A stretch of DNA of 25,611 bases from a virus. The stretch is from the IMG/VR virus record IMGVR_UViG_3300002538_000026, positions 1 to 25,611 of that record; one strand, written 5' to 3'. The notes under the pieces were generated by a model. That model had not been told where the DNA came from, did no database searches, and saw only the letters and a list, made by a program, of their open reading frames with translations. How positions within the stretch are numbered: position 1 is the first letter of the stretch; each line of letters opens with the position of its first letter. Below, piece by piece: positions 5,672 to 13,667 of the stretch. The position numbers and the translations under genes are program-made.

Positions 5672-7636
5672 TCACCTCATGAACGGAAGCGCCCAGTCGG
5701 CGATTAGGTCGCGCCACCGTGCGTCTCCGGTAAGTTTCCACATGCGCCAGGCCACGTGCGTCTCGGCGTAGTGCTCAACGGACGGATCCCACCTCTTCGA
5801 TCTGGAGCCCGCCTCCCCATACTGGGACGGGTAGACTCCATCGCCACGCTTCTTCGCTCGGTCGAATAGCAGCTTGTACTCTCGTCTCTCGCCCTCGCCT
5901 AGGTTCTCGTAGTATCGGTTATGCCCCATCTCGTGAGTGACCGTGCCCCAGATTCGCGCCACTCGCGGGTCGGAGATACCGGGCGGATTGCCGAGCCTCT
6001 GCATCCACTGTTCCACATGGAACGGGAGAACGGTCCCAGCAGTCCCGCCCTTCGCTTGTAACGCATCCTGGATCGCATCGTCGATGCTTTTCAGATCCTT
6101 CCTGGCCAGACGCACGTGACTCGCGAGAATCCCCTGGCCGGACGGCACCGGCTTGCGCACCAGACCCACTTTGAGTAGTTCCGAGAGCGCTCCGTCAAAT
6201 CCCTTGCTGGCCTGCCACGTAGAGAACTCCTCAGCGGTAACACCAAACCGGGGCGCGATCTCGGTGCGCACGTTGTTGATGACGTAGGCTCTGCTCTTCG
6301 CCAGATTCTCGATTCTATCCGCGACAGATTCGATTCTCGGCCACGCTTCTGTTGTCATACTTGCAAACGATTTCCAGTTGATTTCCAGATAGCCGTGACC
6401 GCCTCGGGCGATAGCGGCGCGGGCGCCCTTCAGTGTGTGCACTGCGACCGGAACGCGCGTCATCTCGCCTTCCACTACCTTGAGTATCGTGCGGAACGTG
6501 TCAGCGTCGACATCCCGCGGGACGACAAGCTCTCGCGTTATGCCGAGGTTCTGCCGGGCGTATTCAGCCATCTGCTGCTTCGTGGCGAGCCCATCCAGCG
6601 GCGACACGAAGGACGGAGGCTCAACCACCGCCTCTGCCGCCGGCGTCTCCGGTACGACCTGGAACGCAGCGTCCGTGTCCTCCGGCATCTCGACCGGCAC
6701 GCTGCCGATCGACAGCACCTTCCCCTCCCACGGCCGGCACAGCGGGCACTCTCTCGGCGCGTCGCTCACGATCACGAGGTCCAGCCCGTTCGCCGTCAGC
6801 CGGTCGACGTGCCCCTGCACGGCAGCGCGCCCGCAGCCGGTGCGCAGCGCCATCTCCGTGTAGGACTCCATCGACCAGCCGCGCCCGGCTGAATCAACGA
6901 ACCCCGTGATGCCCTTCTGCGCGAACCTGTTGAGCGCCGCCTGCGCCGCCTGCCGCCGGGTCTGGTCGCCGAGCAGGACGCCGCTAGAGCTCTCGGCGAT
7001 GACGCTACGGTAGGCGTCCATGGTCGATCTGAGGATGCCGGTGTGCGTCGCCAGCACGTTGCCGAGCGTCTCCTGCGTCAGTGCCTCGATGGCGCGCAGG
7101 CCGGCGAGGGGTTCGACGACGGCAACGGCAGCATTCGCAGACCAGCCAGGAGGGGCGAGTTTGGTCCCTTCGAGAAAGTTCTTCGCACGACCCTCTGCTT
7201 GTGTGAGCCAGTGTTCAGCCTCTGCCGTCCTGCCGTCCTTGGCCATCCACCGGGCATCGTTCACCGCGTCGGCTATGAATCGGTCGTAGTATTCGCCGTT
7301 CTGCACGAACACGTCGAGCGCGGCGATGCGGTCTTCAAACGATGTCACCCCTAGCTTGGCGATGTCCGCCACGGCACTCATGCCACCCTGCTCATACGCA
7401 CTCGTGATCGCAGTGCCGACGCCGCTCGCCGCCTTCTTCTCGAGGTCGGCGAGCAGCCGCCGCGCCTGCCGCTCGTACTCCTGCATCTGCGCCAGCTTCG
7501 TGGCCGCCCACTCGGGCGCATCGATTCCGCGTGACAGATTCCGGGCGATGCGCGCCACCAGCGCCGCCTCGGCGTCCTGGTAGTGGGCGACGACGCCGGC
7601 GGCGAGGTGCTCGGCTTGGGCGGGGCTGACGGGCAC
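5672..7636 (-). CDS. Minor head protein with C-terminal HEMGH metallopeptidase-like domain
   Basis: A 654-residue protein with a GTG start at 7636. Residues 1 to 310 look like Phage_min_cap2/MuF-type minor head proteins: long helices, then DSAGRGWSMESYTEMALRT (248-266) and SDAPRECPLCRPWEGKVLSI (291-310) with a CxxC pair. The usual continuation with the HPNCRH-like motif is missing here. From about 311 the protein switches to an unrelated region with HEMGH at 568-572, SQYGE at 604-608 and EHYAE at 621-625. That is an HExxH site plus a downstream Glu as in gluzincin-type zinc peptidases, such as the lethal-factor-like group. Fusion of toxin or enzyme domains to MuF proteins is known in temperate phages; this block could be an injected effector or a maturation protease. 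Codon use in 5700-6550 looks less GC-rich than in neighbouring genes, which hints at transfer. Confidence 0.8.
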   Translation of the reverse strand: MPVSPAQAEHLAAGVVAHYQDAEAALVARIARNLSRGIDAPEWAATKLAQMQEYERQARRLLADLEKKAASGVGTAITSAYEQGGMSAVADIAKLGVTSFEDRIAALDVFVQNGEYYDRFIADAVNDARWMAKDGRTAEAEHWLTQAEGRAKNFLEGTKLAPPGWSANAAVAVVEPLAGLRAIEALTQETLGNVLATHTGILRSTMDAYRSVIAESSSGVLLGDQTRRQAAQAALNRFAQKGITGFVDSAGRGWSMESYTEMALRTGCGRAAVQGHVDRLTANGLDLVIVSDAPRECPLCRPWEGKVLSIGSVPVEMPEDTDAAFQVVPETPAAEAVVEPPSFVSPLDGLATKQQMAEYARQNLGITRELVVPRDVDADTFRTILKVVEGEMTRVPVAVHTLKGARAAIARGGHGYLEINWKSFASMTTEAWPRIESVADRIENLAKSRAYVINNVRTEIAPRFGVTAEEFSTWQASKGFDGALSELLKVGLVRKPVPSGQGILASHVRLARKDLKSIDDAIQDALQAKGGTAGTVLPFHVEQWMQRLGNPPGISDPRVARIWGTVTHEMGHNRYYENLGEGERREYKLLFDRAKKRGDGVYPSQYGEAGSRSKRWDPSVEHYAETHVAWRMWKLTGDARWRDLIADWALPFMR

Positions 7637-7637
7637 G

Positions 7638-7769
7638 CTACTTCTTCGGGAACGGCGGCGCCTTCTTGCCGCCGAAGGGCTGTTTCTTCGTCGGCGCCTT
7701 CTTGCCGACCGCCGGCTTGTTGACCTTCAACCTCTTGTCTTTCGACGTGCCTTTACTCGGGAAACCCAT
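7638..7769 (-). CDS. 43-aa lysine-rich protein between portal and minor head genes
   Basis: A short gene starting with ATG at 7769 behind a strong GGAGG (GGAGGTAGGCA) and ending with TAG at 7638, one base before the next GTG. It overlaps the end of the portal gene by 17 bases. The protein starts MGFPSKGTSKDKRLKVNKPA and contains two GKKAP blocks; more than a quarter of its residues are Lys and almost none are acidic. It could bind DNA or coat the inside of the portal or capsid, or be a small connector tail. Function is unknown. The ribosome site and tight spacing make it a credible gene. Confidence 0.65.
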   Translation of the reverse strand: MGFPSKGTSKDKRLKVNKPAVGKKAPTKKQPFGGKKAPPFPKK

Positions 7770-9360
7770 TGCCTACCTCCGCTGTCACGTTGTCGGGTTG
7801 TCCTTGTCCATTGCCGCCGAACGGTGGCGGCGCCCCGATGTCCGGGACGGCCGTGCCGGCTTCTGCTCGCACGAGCGCCACCTCTTCCTCGATGGCGGCT
7901 TCGTCCCAGTCCGGGTGGATCATCTTCACCTTGGTCGCCACAGACACGGCTACCGCCCGGTTGAGCGTCTCGGCGGTGCGCGCCAGCACCTCGGGATCGG
8001 GCTGCGACACGTCCGCCCACTCGACCTCGACCGTGCCCTTGGCGCCGGTCCTGAAGATGAGGGCGTCCAGTTCCAGCCACGTGGTGAGCAGCGGCTCCAG
8101 CGCTTGGCTCCAGTAGCGGGTCTTCTTGTCCCTCGTGCGGGCACTCTTGCGCTCACGGGAGACAACCTCAGTCGCCGTTGTCACGCCCTCGTTGCCGCGC
8201 CCGAAGGTGCTGGGACTGTAGCCGGCGGCGTCGAGAATCTGGTCAACGAGCGCGTCCGCCGTCTGCTGGTGCTCGGCGACCCGGATCGCGAACTGCTGCG
8301 CCGAGATGGCCTGCGGCGTCTCCTTCGCCTGCATGATGTTCAGGCCGACGAAGATTTCCTGGTCAACATCGAAGGTCGCGCCCTGCCCCTTGCCGAGGTT
8401 CTGCAGCATGTCCTCCGGCACGAGTAGCCGCGCCTTGGCCAGCCGCACGTCACGCATCCACGAGGTGTAGGTCTCATCGAGCGCGTCCATCATCGACTCG
8501 CAGCCGTCATAGTCGCTGCGCCCCAGGCGGCTCAGCTCGGGCACCTTGCGCCACCTGCGCTGCGGGCGCATGTTCGCCACGTAGGCGGCGGTGATTGCCT
8601 TGACGCCGGTGAGGATAGCGCCCTCGGCGTTCACGAGGTCGGCGTAGGGCCCGGTGCATTCGTGATCGGTCAGCGCCATGGGGTGGCCCAGCCGCTTGGC
8701 GTCGCCGCTGTAGAGGCCGTGATAGATAGCGCCGGGTTCGTGGCGCTCTAGATGCCGGACCACCTCCGATTTGCCGTTGCCAGGGTACTCGCTGAAGAAG
8801 GTCACGGCGGTCGGCTGCGTGACGCCCAGGCGCCACTCAGCGTAGGCGGCGTCGGCGGGCACCGCGTCGACGATCACGTGATCGACGAGGGCTGTGTCCC
8901 AGAGCAAGCGCAGCCAGCCGCCGCCCAGCCCCGCCACGATCTCGGCGGACTCGAGTAGGGATGCGTGGAAGTCGCCGGCGTTGAGCACTTCGTCAATGCG
9001 CTGCGCCGCAGCTTCGTTGCCGTCCTCCTCGACTGTGAACTGCGGCGGCTCGGAAAACAGCAGGTCGCTCGAAGCGGTGGAGATATCGGCGGCGAGCGGC
9101 ACGTGCAGCCGGGCTTTGCGCTGCCCACTGACGGATGGCCTGCTCCAAAAGAAGCGCGCCACGCGGTTAACCACGCCGCCGGCGTACTGCGAGAGGCGCT
9201 CGCCGAAGGGGTTCACGCCGCCAGCGGCGACCTCGGCGTCGTAGTACGCAGTCGCGAGGCCTTCGGGATCGCCGACCAGCCAGGCCGACCAGAGCGATTG
9301 CTGGGCAAGTGCTACGCCGTGGGGGGGTGGCGGCCAGGGACCGCCTTGGGGCAGGCTCAT
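7753..9360 (-). CDS. Portal protein (SPP1 gp6-like)
   Basis: A 535-residue protein starting at ATG 9360, in an ATGA overlap with the terminase stop. The early part (LATAYYDAEVAAGGVNPFGE, then RVARFFWSRP), DLLFSEPPQFTVEEDG, LGGGWLRLLWD and the distal DAAGYSPSTFGRGNEG / TATEVVSRERKSARTRDKK are typical of the SPP1-type portal family used in many siphoviruses. Portals form the dodecameric ring for DNA entry and exit and anchor the terminase. Length is normal. Gene order terminase, portal, minor head protein is canonical. The C-terminus (PPPFGGNGQGQPDN) is low complexity. Confidence 0.88.
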   Translation of the reverse strand: MSLPQGGPWPPPPHGVALAQQSLWSAWLVGDPEGLATAYYDAEVAAGGVNPFGERLSQYAGGVVNRVARFFWSRPSVSGQRKARLHVPLAADISTASSDLLFSEPPQFTVEEDGNEAAAQRIDEVLNAGDFHASLLESAEIVAGLGGGWLRLLWDTALVDHVIVDAVPADAAYAEWRLGVTQPTAVTFFSEYPGNGKSEVVRHLERHEPGAIYHGLYSGDAKRLGHPMALTDHECTGPYADLVNAEGAILTGVKAITAAYVANMRPQRRWRKVPELSRLGRSDYDGCESMMDALDETYTSWMRDVRLAKARLLVPEDMLQNLGKGQGATFDVDQEIFVGLNIMQAKETPQAISAQQFAIRVAEHQQTADALVDQILDAAGYSPSTFGRGNEGVTTATEVVSRERKSARTRDKKTRYWSQALEPLLTTWLELDALIFRTGAKGTVEVEWADVSQPDPEVLARTAETLNRAVAVSVATKVKMIHPDWDEAAIEEEVALVRAEAGTAVPDIGAPPPFGGNGQGQPDNVTAEVGNGFPE

Positions 9361-10586
9361 GCGGCCTCCTCGATCTCGATGGGCATTGTCAGCGGCACCT
9401 CGTGCCGCCAGCGGCTCTGCGTGGTCACGACGCCGTACCTGAGCGAGTCGCAGAAGTGGTCGTTCTGCTTGACCGGCGCATCTTGGCCCTTGGCGGTCGC
9501 CTTGGCGTCCCAAGCATAGGACGGCAGCTCCGTGAGCAGGTGCGTGCACGCCGACGAGATGACGAGCCGGTCCACGGCCAGCAGCGAGGCGACGGTGCGG
9601 ATGCCGTCGATGACCGCGTTGTCGGCGAGCACGACGCCGGGCACGCCGTCGGCCCAGAGCTGCTTGTGGAAGGACGCCGCGCTGGGGTCGATGATGACGC
9701 GCTCTGGCTGGCGCGGCGCAATCCACTTGCGGTAGTCGACGGAGAGGCCGGCGTCGGTGAGCGAGGGCGGCGCCCATTCGTCGACGACCACGAGCCGCGG
9801 ACGCTCCTCAGCGCTGATACCGATGAGCAAGCCGGCGGTCGGCGCCGTGGTGCCGTAGTCGACGCCCACCGCCAGCAAGCGCGACACCGGCGGTAGCTCG
9901 TCGGGCTCGACCATGTGCCGCACCGGGTCCCACATCTCATAGACTGCGCCCTCGGAGACGCACCATTCGCCGTCAATCATGCGCCGTGCCCAGAGCCCCG
10001 TGATCTCGCGGCGCAGGTTCTCGACGAACGACGTCGGCAGGTAGGGGTTGTCGGGGAGACGGAACTGGAAGCGCGCCAGGGACAGCTCCTCGGCGCGCTG
10101 CAGGTACTTCACGTTTAGCCAGTGCAGCGGGTTGTCCGGGTTCGTGGTCGCCAGCAGGCGCGCGCCATCCAGCGACAGCCGGGACAACAGCATCGTGAAG
10201 AAGGATTCCGGCACCGTGCTAAGCTCGTCGACGTAGGCGCCGATCAGCGTCAGGCCGCGAATCTTCTCCTCGGCGCGTTCGTCGTTGGCGCCGACCAGGT
10301 ACACGCGGCGGCCGCAGATGAACAGCTCCCCGGAGCCACCCACGTAGCGGCAGCGCTTGCTGCCGAGGATCTCAATCAGCGGGTCAACGATGTTCCGCTT
10401 CAGGGTGCGCTCGGTCCTGCCGGCCATCAGTAGGTTGCCCTCTGGGCCGTCGAGGATGAAGTCTAGCCAGGCGACGTCCGCCGCGACCGACTTGCCCGAG
10501 CGCACGCTGCCGTCACAAACGGTCATGCGGCTGCCCGCCATCGCGGCCCAGACCTCGCGTTGCTTATCGGTCAGACTGAGGATCAC
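9357..10586 (-). CDS. terL: Terminase large subunit
   Basis: A 409-residue packaging motor with a GTG start at 10586 overlapping the small-subunit stop (GTGA). Walker A is GSVRSGKS (26-33), Walker B LIGAYVDE (115-122), and the coupling motif ATTNP is at 146-150. The RNase-H-like nuclease domain shows its acidic residues in GVDYG (Asp243), VIIDP (Asp300) and NDHFCDSLRYG (Asp376/Asp380). It belongs to the PBSX/Terminase_3-6 group. It cuts the concatemer and pumps DNA through the portal. Position between terS and portal is canonical. No truncation is seen; both enzymatic centres are present. Confidence 0.93.
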   Translation of the reverse strand: MILSLTDKQREVWAAMAGSRMTVCDGSVRSGKSVAADVAWLDFILDGPEGNLLMAGRTERTLKRNIVDPLIEILGSKRCRYVGGSGELFICGRRVYLVGANDERAEEKIRGLTLIGAYVDELSTVPESFFTMLLSRLSLDGARLLATTNPDNPLHWLNVKYLQRAEELSLARFQFRLPDNPYLPTSFVENLRREITGLWARRMIDGEWCVSEGAVYEMWDPVRHMVEPDELPPVSRLLAVGVDYGTTAPTAGLLIGISAEERPRLVVVDEWAPPSLTDAGLSVDYRKWIAPRQPERVIIDPSAASFHKQLWADGVPGVVLADNAVIDGIRTVASLLAVDRLVISSACTHLLTELPSYAWDAKATAKGQDAPVKQNDHFCDSLRYGVVTTQSRWRHEVPLTMPIEIEEAA

Positions 10587-10999
10587 GAGCCCGTCCGTAG
10601 TCCGTCGAGGTAGCGCCTGACGTCGGAGGCGTCCTCGCCCGACTTCGAGGTCTGCGTCGCCAGACCGAGCAGGTCCGCCATCTGGCGCACGATCGCGGCG
10701 CAGGTCTTGTAGTCGTTGATCGCAAACGAGCGCCGGTAGAGCACGTTCAGGCGCCTAACCGCCTTGCCGAGCTCCTCGGGGTAGTGCGTCTTGCCGGCGT
10801 CGACGACAGCCTTGCGGGCGCGCTGGATGATCGTACTGCGCTGCCGGCGCTCGAGATCCCATTCCGCTCGCTTGTCCCGGATGTACTTGTGCAGCTCGTG
10901 CTGCGTGAGGCCGGCCACGATCAGGTCAGCCACTTCGGCGAGGCGTTCCTGCATCTGGCGACTGTCAGCTCTCGGGGTCGGCTTCTCCCTCGCGGCCAT
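10583..10999 (-). CDS. Terminase small subunit-like DNA-binding protein
   Basis: A 138-residue basic helical protein just upstream of terL. I chose ATG 10999 because GAGGAGG lies about nine bases before it; this makes a 35-base overlap with the PLD-like gene. The alternative ATG at 10954 would start MQERLAEVADLIVAGLTQHE without the overlap but has a poor ribosome site. The segment ADLIVAGLTQHELHKYI with the following RAEWDLERRQRSTIIQRARK fits a helix-turn-helix of the kind that small terminases use to recognise pac or cos. The C-terminal ALGLA-like helix and QTSKSGEDASDVR tail may contact TerL. The call relies on position and fold character. Confidence 0.7.
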   Translation of the reverse strand: MAAREKPTPRADSRQMQERLAEVADLIVAGLTQHELHKYIRDKRAEWDLERRQRSTIIQRARKAVVDAGKTHYPEELGKAVRRLNVLYRRSFAINDYKTCAAIVRQMADLLGLATQTSKSGEDASDVRRYLDGLRTGS

Positions 11000-11654
11000 G
11001 CTCGAGCACCTCCTCCATCCAGTCGCGGTGGAAGCGGTAGATTGCCTCGTCGTTAACCAGCACATTCTGCTCAATGCGGGGATTCGCGGTGTAGTTCGCC
11101 GAGCCCTCAATCGTCAGGTAGGTGCCGGCGTCGAAGTTCGCCAGCAGCGTGACCTTCGCGTGATTCTCCGAGCAAACGAATCGCTGCCCGCGCCGGCGCA
11201 TGCCCTGGAGCAGGGTCGCATAGACGGCGCCCTCGCGACGCTTGGTGAACAGGCCGGAGAGGACGCTGGTCTTGACGATCAGGCCGGAGTCGATCAGCTC
11301 GAAGAGCTCGAGCACGTTGCCGCGGTTCAAGACCCAGGTGGACCCGTAGAACTCGTCGACCCTGCCGATGTAGCTGAGCATCACGGGGATCCACGTCCAG
11401 TAGTCGAAGCGGCCGTTGGAGACGACGTGCCAGCACTCCCCCGGCGCCGGCACGTTCGGCATCAGGTCGGCGAGAAACTGGCGCTTCATGGCGTTCAGCG
11501 TCCGGTGCTTCAGGTCCGACTTGAGCGTGCGCGCCGTGATCTCGACCTGCGAGACGGACTCCTCATCTGCGAGCGGATCAGGGTCGTAGGCGAGCGCGTC
11601 CTCTACGTCGCCCCACGTCTCTTCGTCGTTTTCTATCGGGGCGCTCGGAGGCAC
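10965..11654 (-). CDS. Phospholipase D-like nuclease-family protein
   Basis: A 229-residue protein starting with GTG at 11654, one base after the methyltransferase stop. It carries one HKD-type half-site: HAKVTLL (His165, Lys167), then GSANYT (184-189) and NPRIEQNVLV, which is the pattern of single-motif PLD/Nuc-type phosphodiesterases that work as dimers. The N-terminal 50 residues are acidic. The family includes nucleases and is often found near phage terminases next to ParB/methyltransferase genes; a role in packaging or host DNA handling is inferred. The expected Asp of HxKxxxxD is shifted (Asp175), so activity is uncertain. Confidence 0.75.
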   Translation of the reverse strand: MPPSAPIENDEETWGDVEDALAYDPDPLADEESVSQVEITARTLKSDLKHRTLNAMKRQFLADLMPNVPAPGECWHVVSNGRFDYWTWIPVMLSYIGRVDEFYGSTWVLNRGNVLELFELIDSGLIVKTSVLSGLFTKRREGAVYATLLQGMRRRGQRFVCSENHAKVTLLANFDAGTYLTIEGSANYTANPRIEQNVLVNDEAIYRFHRDWMEEVLEHGREGEADPES

Positions 11655-11655
11655 T

Positions 11656-13050
11656 TCAGCTCACAGGCTCCGCCTGGGCTCCGCTCGCGGCCTCCCAGCG
11701 CGCGATCGCTAGGTCGCAGTAGGTGGGGTCGATCTCCATCCCGTAGCAGACCCGGCCAAGGCGCTCGGCGCCGACCAGCGCCGTGCCGGAGCCAAGGAAC
11801 GGATCGTAGACAGCGTCGCCGGCGGCGGTCGAGTTCATGAGCGCCCTGGTCACCAGCGCCACGGGCTTCTGCGTCGGGTGGTCGGGCTTGGCTTCGTCGT
11901 GGCGGACGCGCCAGACGTCCGAGTCGGCGACGTCCGCGTGCAGGCTGGCGCTCTCGCCGGCAGCGAGGCGGATCGTGCGCAGCTTGCGCTTCGGCGGCCG
12001 CTCACGCACGTAGAGCTCTTGGCCGTTGCCGTCAGTGAGCAGCAGGCCCTCGCCAATCACCGCGGCGATGCCGTCCGTGCGTCCCGAGGTGACTTCCCAG
12101 ACCGTCGACTGCGTGCGGTCGCCGTACCAGGTCGGGCTCTCGCCGGCGCGGGCGGCGTAGAAGCAGAGCTCGTGCCGCCATTGATAGTCGGACCTGCTGA
12201 GCGTCGCCCGCTCCTTCACCCAGACGATGTTGCCGCGCTCCTCGAGGCCGGCCGCCTTCAGCGCGAAGGCGAAGTCCTCCCACGTCGTCGAGGCATGCCA
12301 GATGTAGAAGGCCGCATTCAGCGCCGCGTGCTCGGCGGCATGCCGGAAGGCGGGCTCAAGCAGGGTGCGCACCAGCTCGTCGCGCTCCTTCTCATCACCG
12401 GCAATCGGCGCATGGTTCGGTGAGCCCTTGTAGTCGATGCCGTAGGGGGGGTCGGTCCACACGCAGTCAACCCCCCGGCCGTCGAGCAGACGCGCCACGT
12501 CGGCGCCGTCGGTCGCGTCGCCGCAGAGGATTCGGTGCTTGCCCAAGGCGTAGAGATCGCCCAGCTTCGTGCGCGCCGGCGCCTTCGCCGGCAGCGCATC
12601 GTCCGCCCTGGGGTCGGCCCAGTCGGCGCTCAGGCGCTCGAGCTCGGCGCTGTCGAGGCCGGTCAGCAGCACATCGAAGTCGACCTCGAGCAGCGCCGCG
12701 ATCTCGGCGGTCAGCAGGTCCTTATTCCAGGTCGCCTCCTGGCCCGTCCGGTTGTCGGCGACGCGGTAGGCTCTGACCTGCGTCGGCGTCAGGCCGCGTG
12801 CGACGAGCACGGGCACTTCCTCGAGCCCCAAGTGCCTGGCCGCCAGCAGCCGGGTGTGGCCGGTGATGATCACGCCGCCCTCGTCGACTACGATCGGCTG
12901 CTGGAATCCGAACTCGCGTATCGAGGCCGCGACCTTGCTTACCGCCGCCTTCGGGATCACGCGGGGGTTGCAGGCGTAGGGGATGCAGCGGGAGAGCGGC
13001 CACATCTCGACAAGGGGCTTTGTTTTCACGGGTGTACCTTTAGGCGGCAT
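11656..13050 (-). CDS. ParB-N domain / DNA methyltransferase fusion
   Basis: A 464-residue protein. Residues 15 to 95 are a ParB/Srx-like N-terminal domain (IREFGFQQPIVVDE, GHTRLLAARHLGLEEVPVLV). The rest is a DNA amino-methyltransferase with catalytic TDPPYGIDY (199-207), HPTQKP (391-396) and the AdoMet-binding DPFLGSGTALVGAERLGR (416-433), so the motif order is DPPY first as in beta-type enzymes. Such fusions are frequent in phages and probably methylate adenine or cytosine N4 to avoid restriction or mark DNA for packaging. The start may be the ATG at 13050 or the GTG at 13029, which has AAAGG seven bases upstream. Both catalytic motifs are intact. Confidence 0.9.
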   Translation of the reverse strand: MPPKGTPVKTKPLVEMWPLSRCIPYACNPRVIPKAAVSKVAASIREFGFQQPIVVDEGGVIITGHTRLLAARHLGLEEVPVLVARGLTPTQVRAYRVADNRTGQEATWNKDLLTAEIAALLEVDFDVLLTGLDSAELERLSADWADPRADDALPAKAPARTKLGDLYALGKHRILCGDATDGADVARLLDGRGVDCVWTDPPYGIDYKGSPNHAPIAGDEKERDELVRTLLEPAFRHAAEHAALNAAFYIWHASTTWEDFAFALKAAGLEERGNIVWVKERATLSRSDYQWRHELCFYAARAGESPTWYGDRTQSTVWEVTSGRTDGIAAVIGEGLLLTDGNGQELYVRERPPKRKLRTIRLAAGESASLHADVADSDVWRVRHDEAKPDHPTQKPVALVTRALMNSTAAGDAVYDPFLGSGTALVGAERLGRVCYGMEIDPTYCDLAIARWEAASGAQAEPVS

Positions 13051-13090
13051 GGTGTCCCATCGTGACCAGGTTGCAGGGAGGTCCCTCTAC

Positions 13091-13444
13091 TTAGGCGCGA
13101 GTCGGCAAGCCCGCGGCCTCGGCAAGGCGTCCGACGGCGCAGGCAAAGCGGCATATCACGGCCTGGTGCGTGACGCCTTCGAAGGCGGCGATCTTGCGGA
13201 AGGAGAGGCCGCCGCAGAGACGCATCTCGACGACGGCGAGCTGTTTGACGGAGAGGATCGTGAGGTCGAAGTGAGGGAACTGCTCGGCGAGTGATTCGGA
13301 GCAGCTACTCCTTGGCGGCGCACTCCCGGCAGACGACGAGCCTCTCGCCGGGCGTGACGTCGACGAGCAGGCTGAGGCCTTCGGCGGATGACTCGACTTT
13401 GGGGTCGAGCTGCGCGATGACCTCACCGTCGTCGCCACACTCAC
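13091..13444 (-). CDS. Sigma-region-4-like HTH ORF with unclear start
   Basis: The last 65 or so residues (FPHFDLTILSVKQLAVVEMR, then GGLSFRKIAAFEGVTHQAVI) form a credible sigma-70 region-4/LuxR-type helix-turn-helix, so this is probably a regulator or a packaging-related DNA binder. The start is a problem. The only canonical start before the HTH is a GTG at 13444, which would give 45 low-complexity Ser/Pro/Arg residues read across the zinc-ribbon gene in another frame. An ATG at 13225 would cut the domain. A site AAGGAG ends right at the upstream TAG (13305), so coupling from a non-standard start, a +1 shift, or a sequencing error are options. Coordinates give the full open frame. Confidence 0.5.
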   Translation of the reverse strand: MSVATTVRSSRSSTPKSSHPPKASACSSTSRPARGSSSAGSAPPRSSCSESLAEQFPHFDLTILSVKQLAVVEMRLCGGLSFRKIAAFEGVTHQAVICRFACAVGRLAEAAGLPTRA

Positions 13445-13517
13445 GGCCGCAGACGGCGCAGGTCGAGCGGGGATTGAAGAAGCGGGCGCCGAAGGTGGCG
13501 GTCAGCGGCGGGGTCAT
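13305..13517 (-). CDS. Zinc-ribbon protein
   Basis: A 70-residue protein starting at ATG 13517. It has two Cys pairs, CAVCGREC near residue 20 and VVCREC near the end, with an intervening strand-rich segment (LSLLVDVTPGERL), which is a zinc-ribbon arrangement. It is the first gene to the left of the attP/repeat region, so a promoter for the late genes may lie upstream of it. The HTH ORF follows directly in the +1 frame, and a joint product (zinc ribbon plus HTH) would make sense as a DNA-binding regulator. No named family was recognised. Confidence 0.65.
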   Translation of the reverse strand: MTPPLTATFGARFFNPRSTCAVCGRECGDDGEVIAQLDPKVESSAEGLSLLVDVTPGERLVVCRECAAKE

Positions 13518-13567
13518 GTTCGCAGCCTATCACGCACCGAGCCTACCGCCCGGCGTTGTTGGAGGAG

Positions 13568-13666
13568 GATGAGATCCTGATGAGATCCTGATGAGATCCT
13601 GATGAGATCCTGATGAGATCCTGATGAGATCCTGATGAGATCCTGATGAGATCCTGATGAGATCCT
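13568..13666. repeat. Nine perfect 11-bp tandem repeats with GATC
   Basis: GATGAGATCCT is repeated nine times without a mismatch. The period equals about one helical turn, so every GATC lies on nearly the same face of the DNA. As 11 is not a multiple of 3 and no stop occurs on the minus strand, long repeat-coded frames appear (SGSHQDLIRIS units); I regard these as artefacts. Iteron-like protein binding, partition or packaging-site roles are possible. Confidence 0.95.
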
Positions 13667-13667
13667 G

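Noticed and set aside
10791-11840. Plus-strand ORF of 349 aa opposite the PLD-like gene
   Set aside because: Shadow composition (Arg/Ala/Val/Leu), crosses real gene borders, and nothing else in the window is on the plus strand.
13524-13545. Two TAGGCT boxes on the minus strand upstream of the zinc-ribbon gene, like an actinobacterial -10
   Set aside because: No matching -35 element at a suitable distance, so a promoter was not called.
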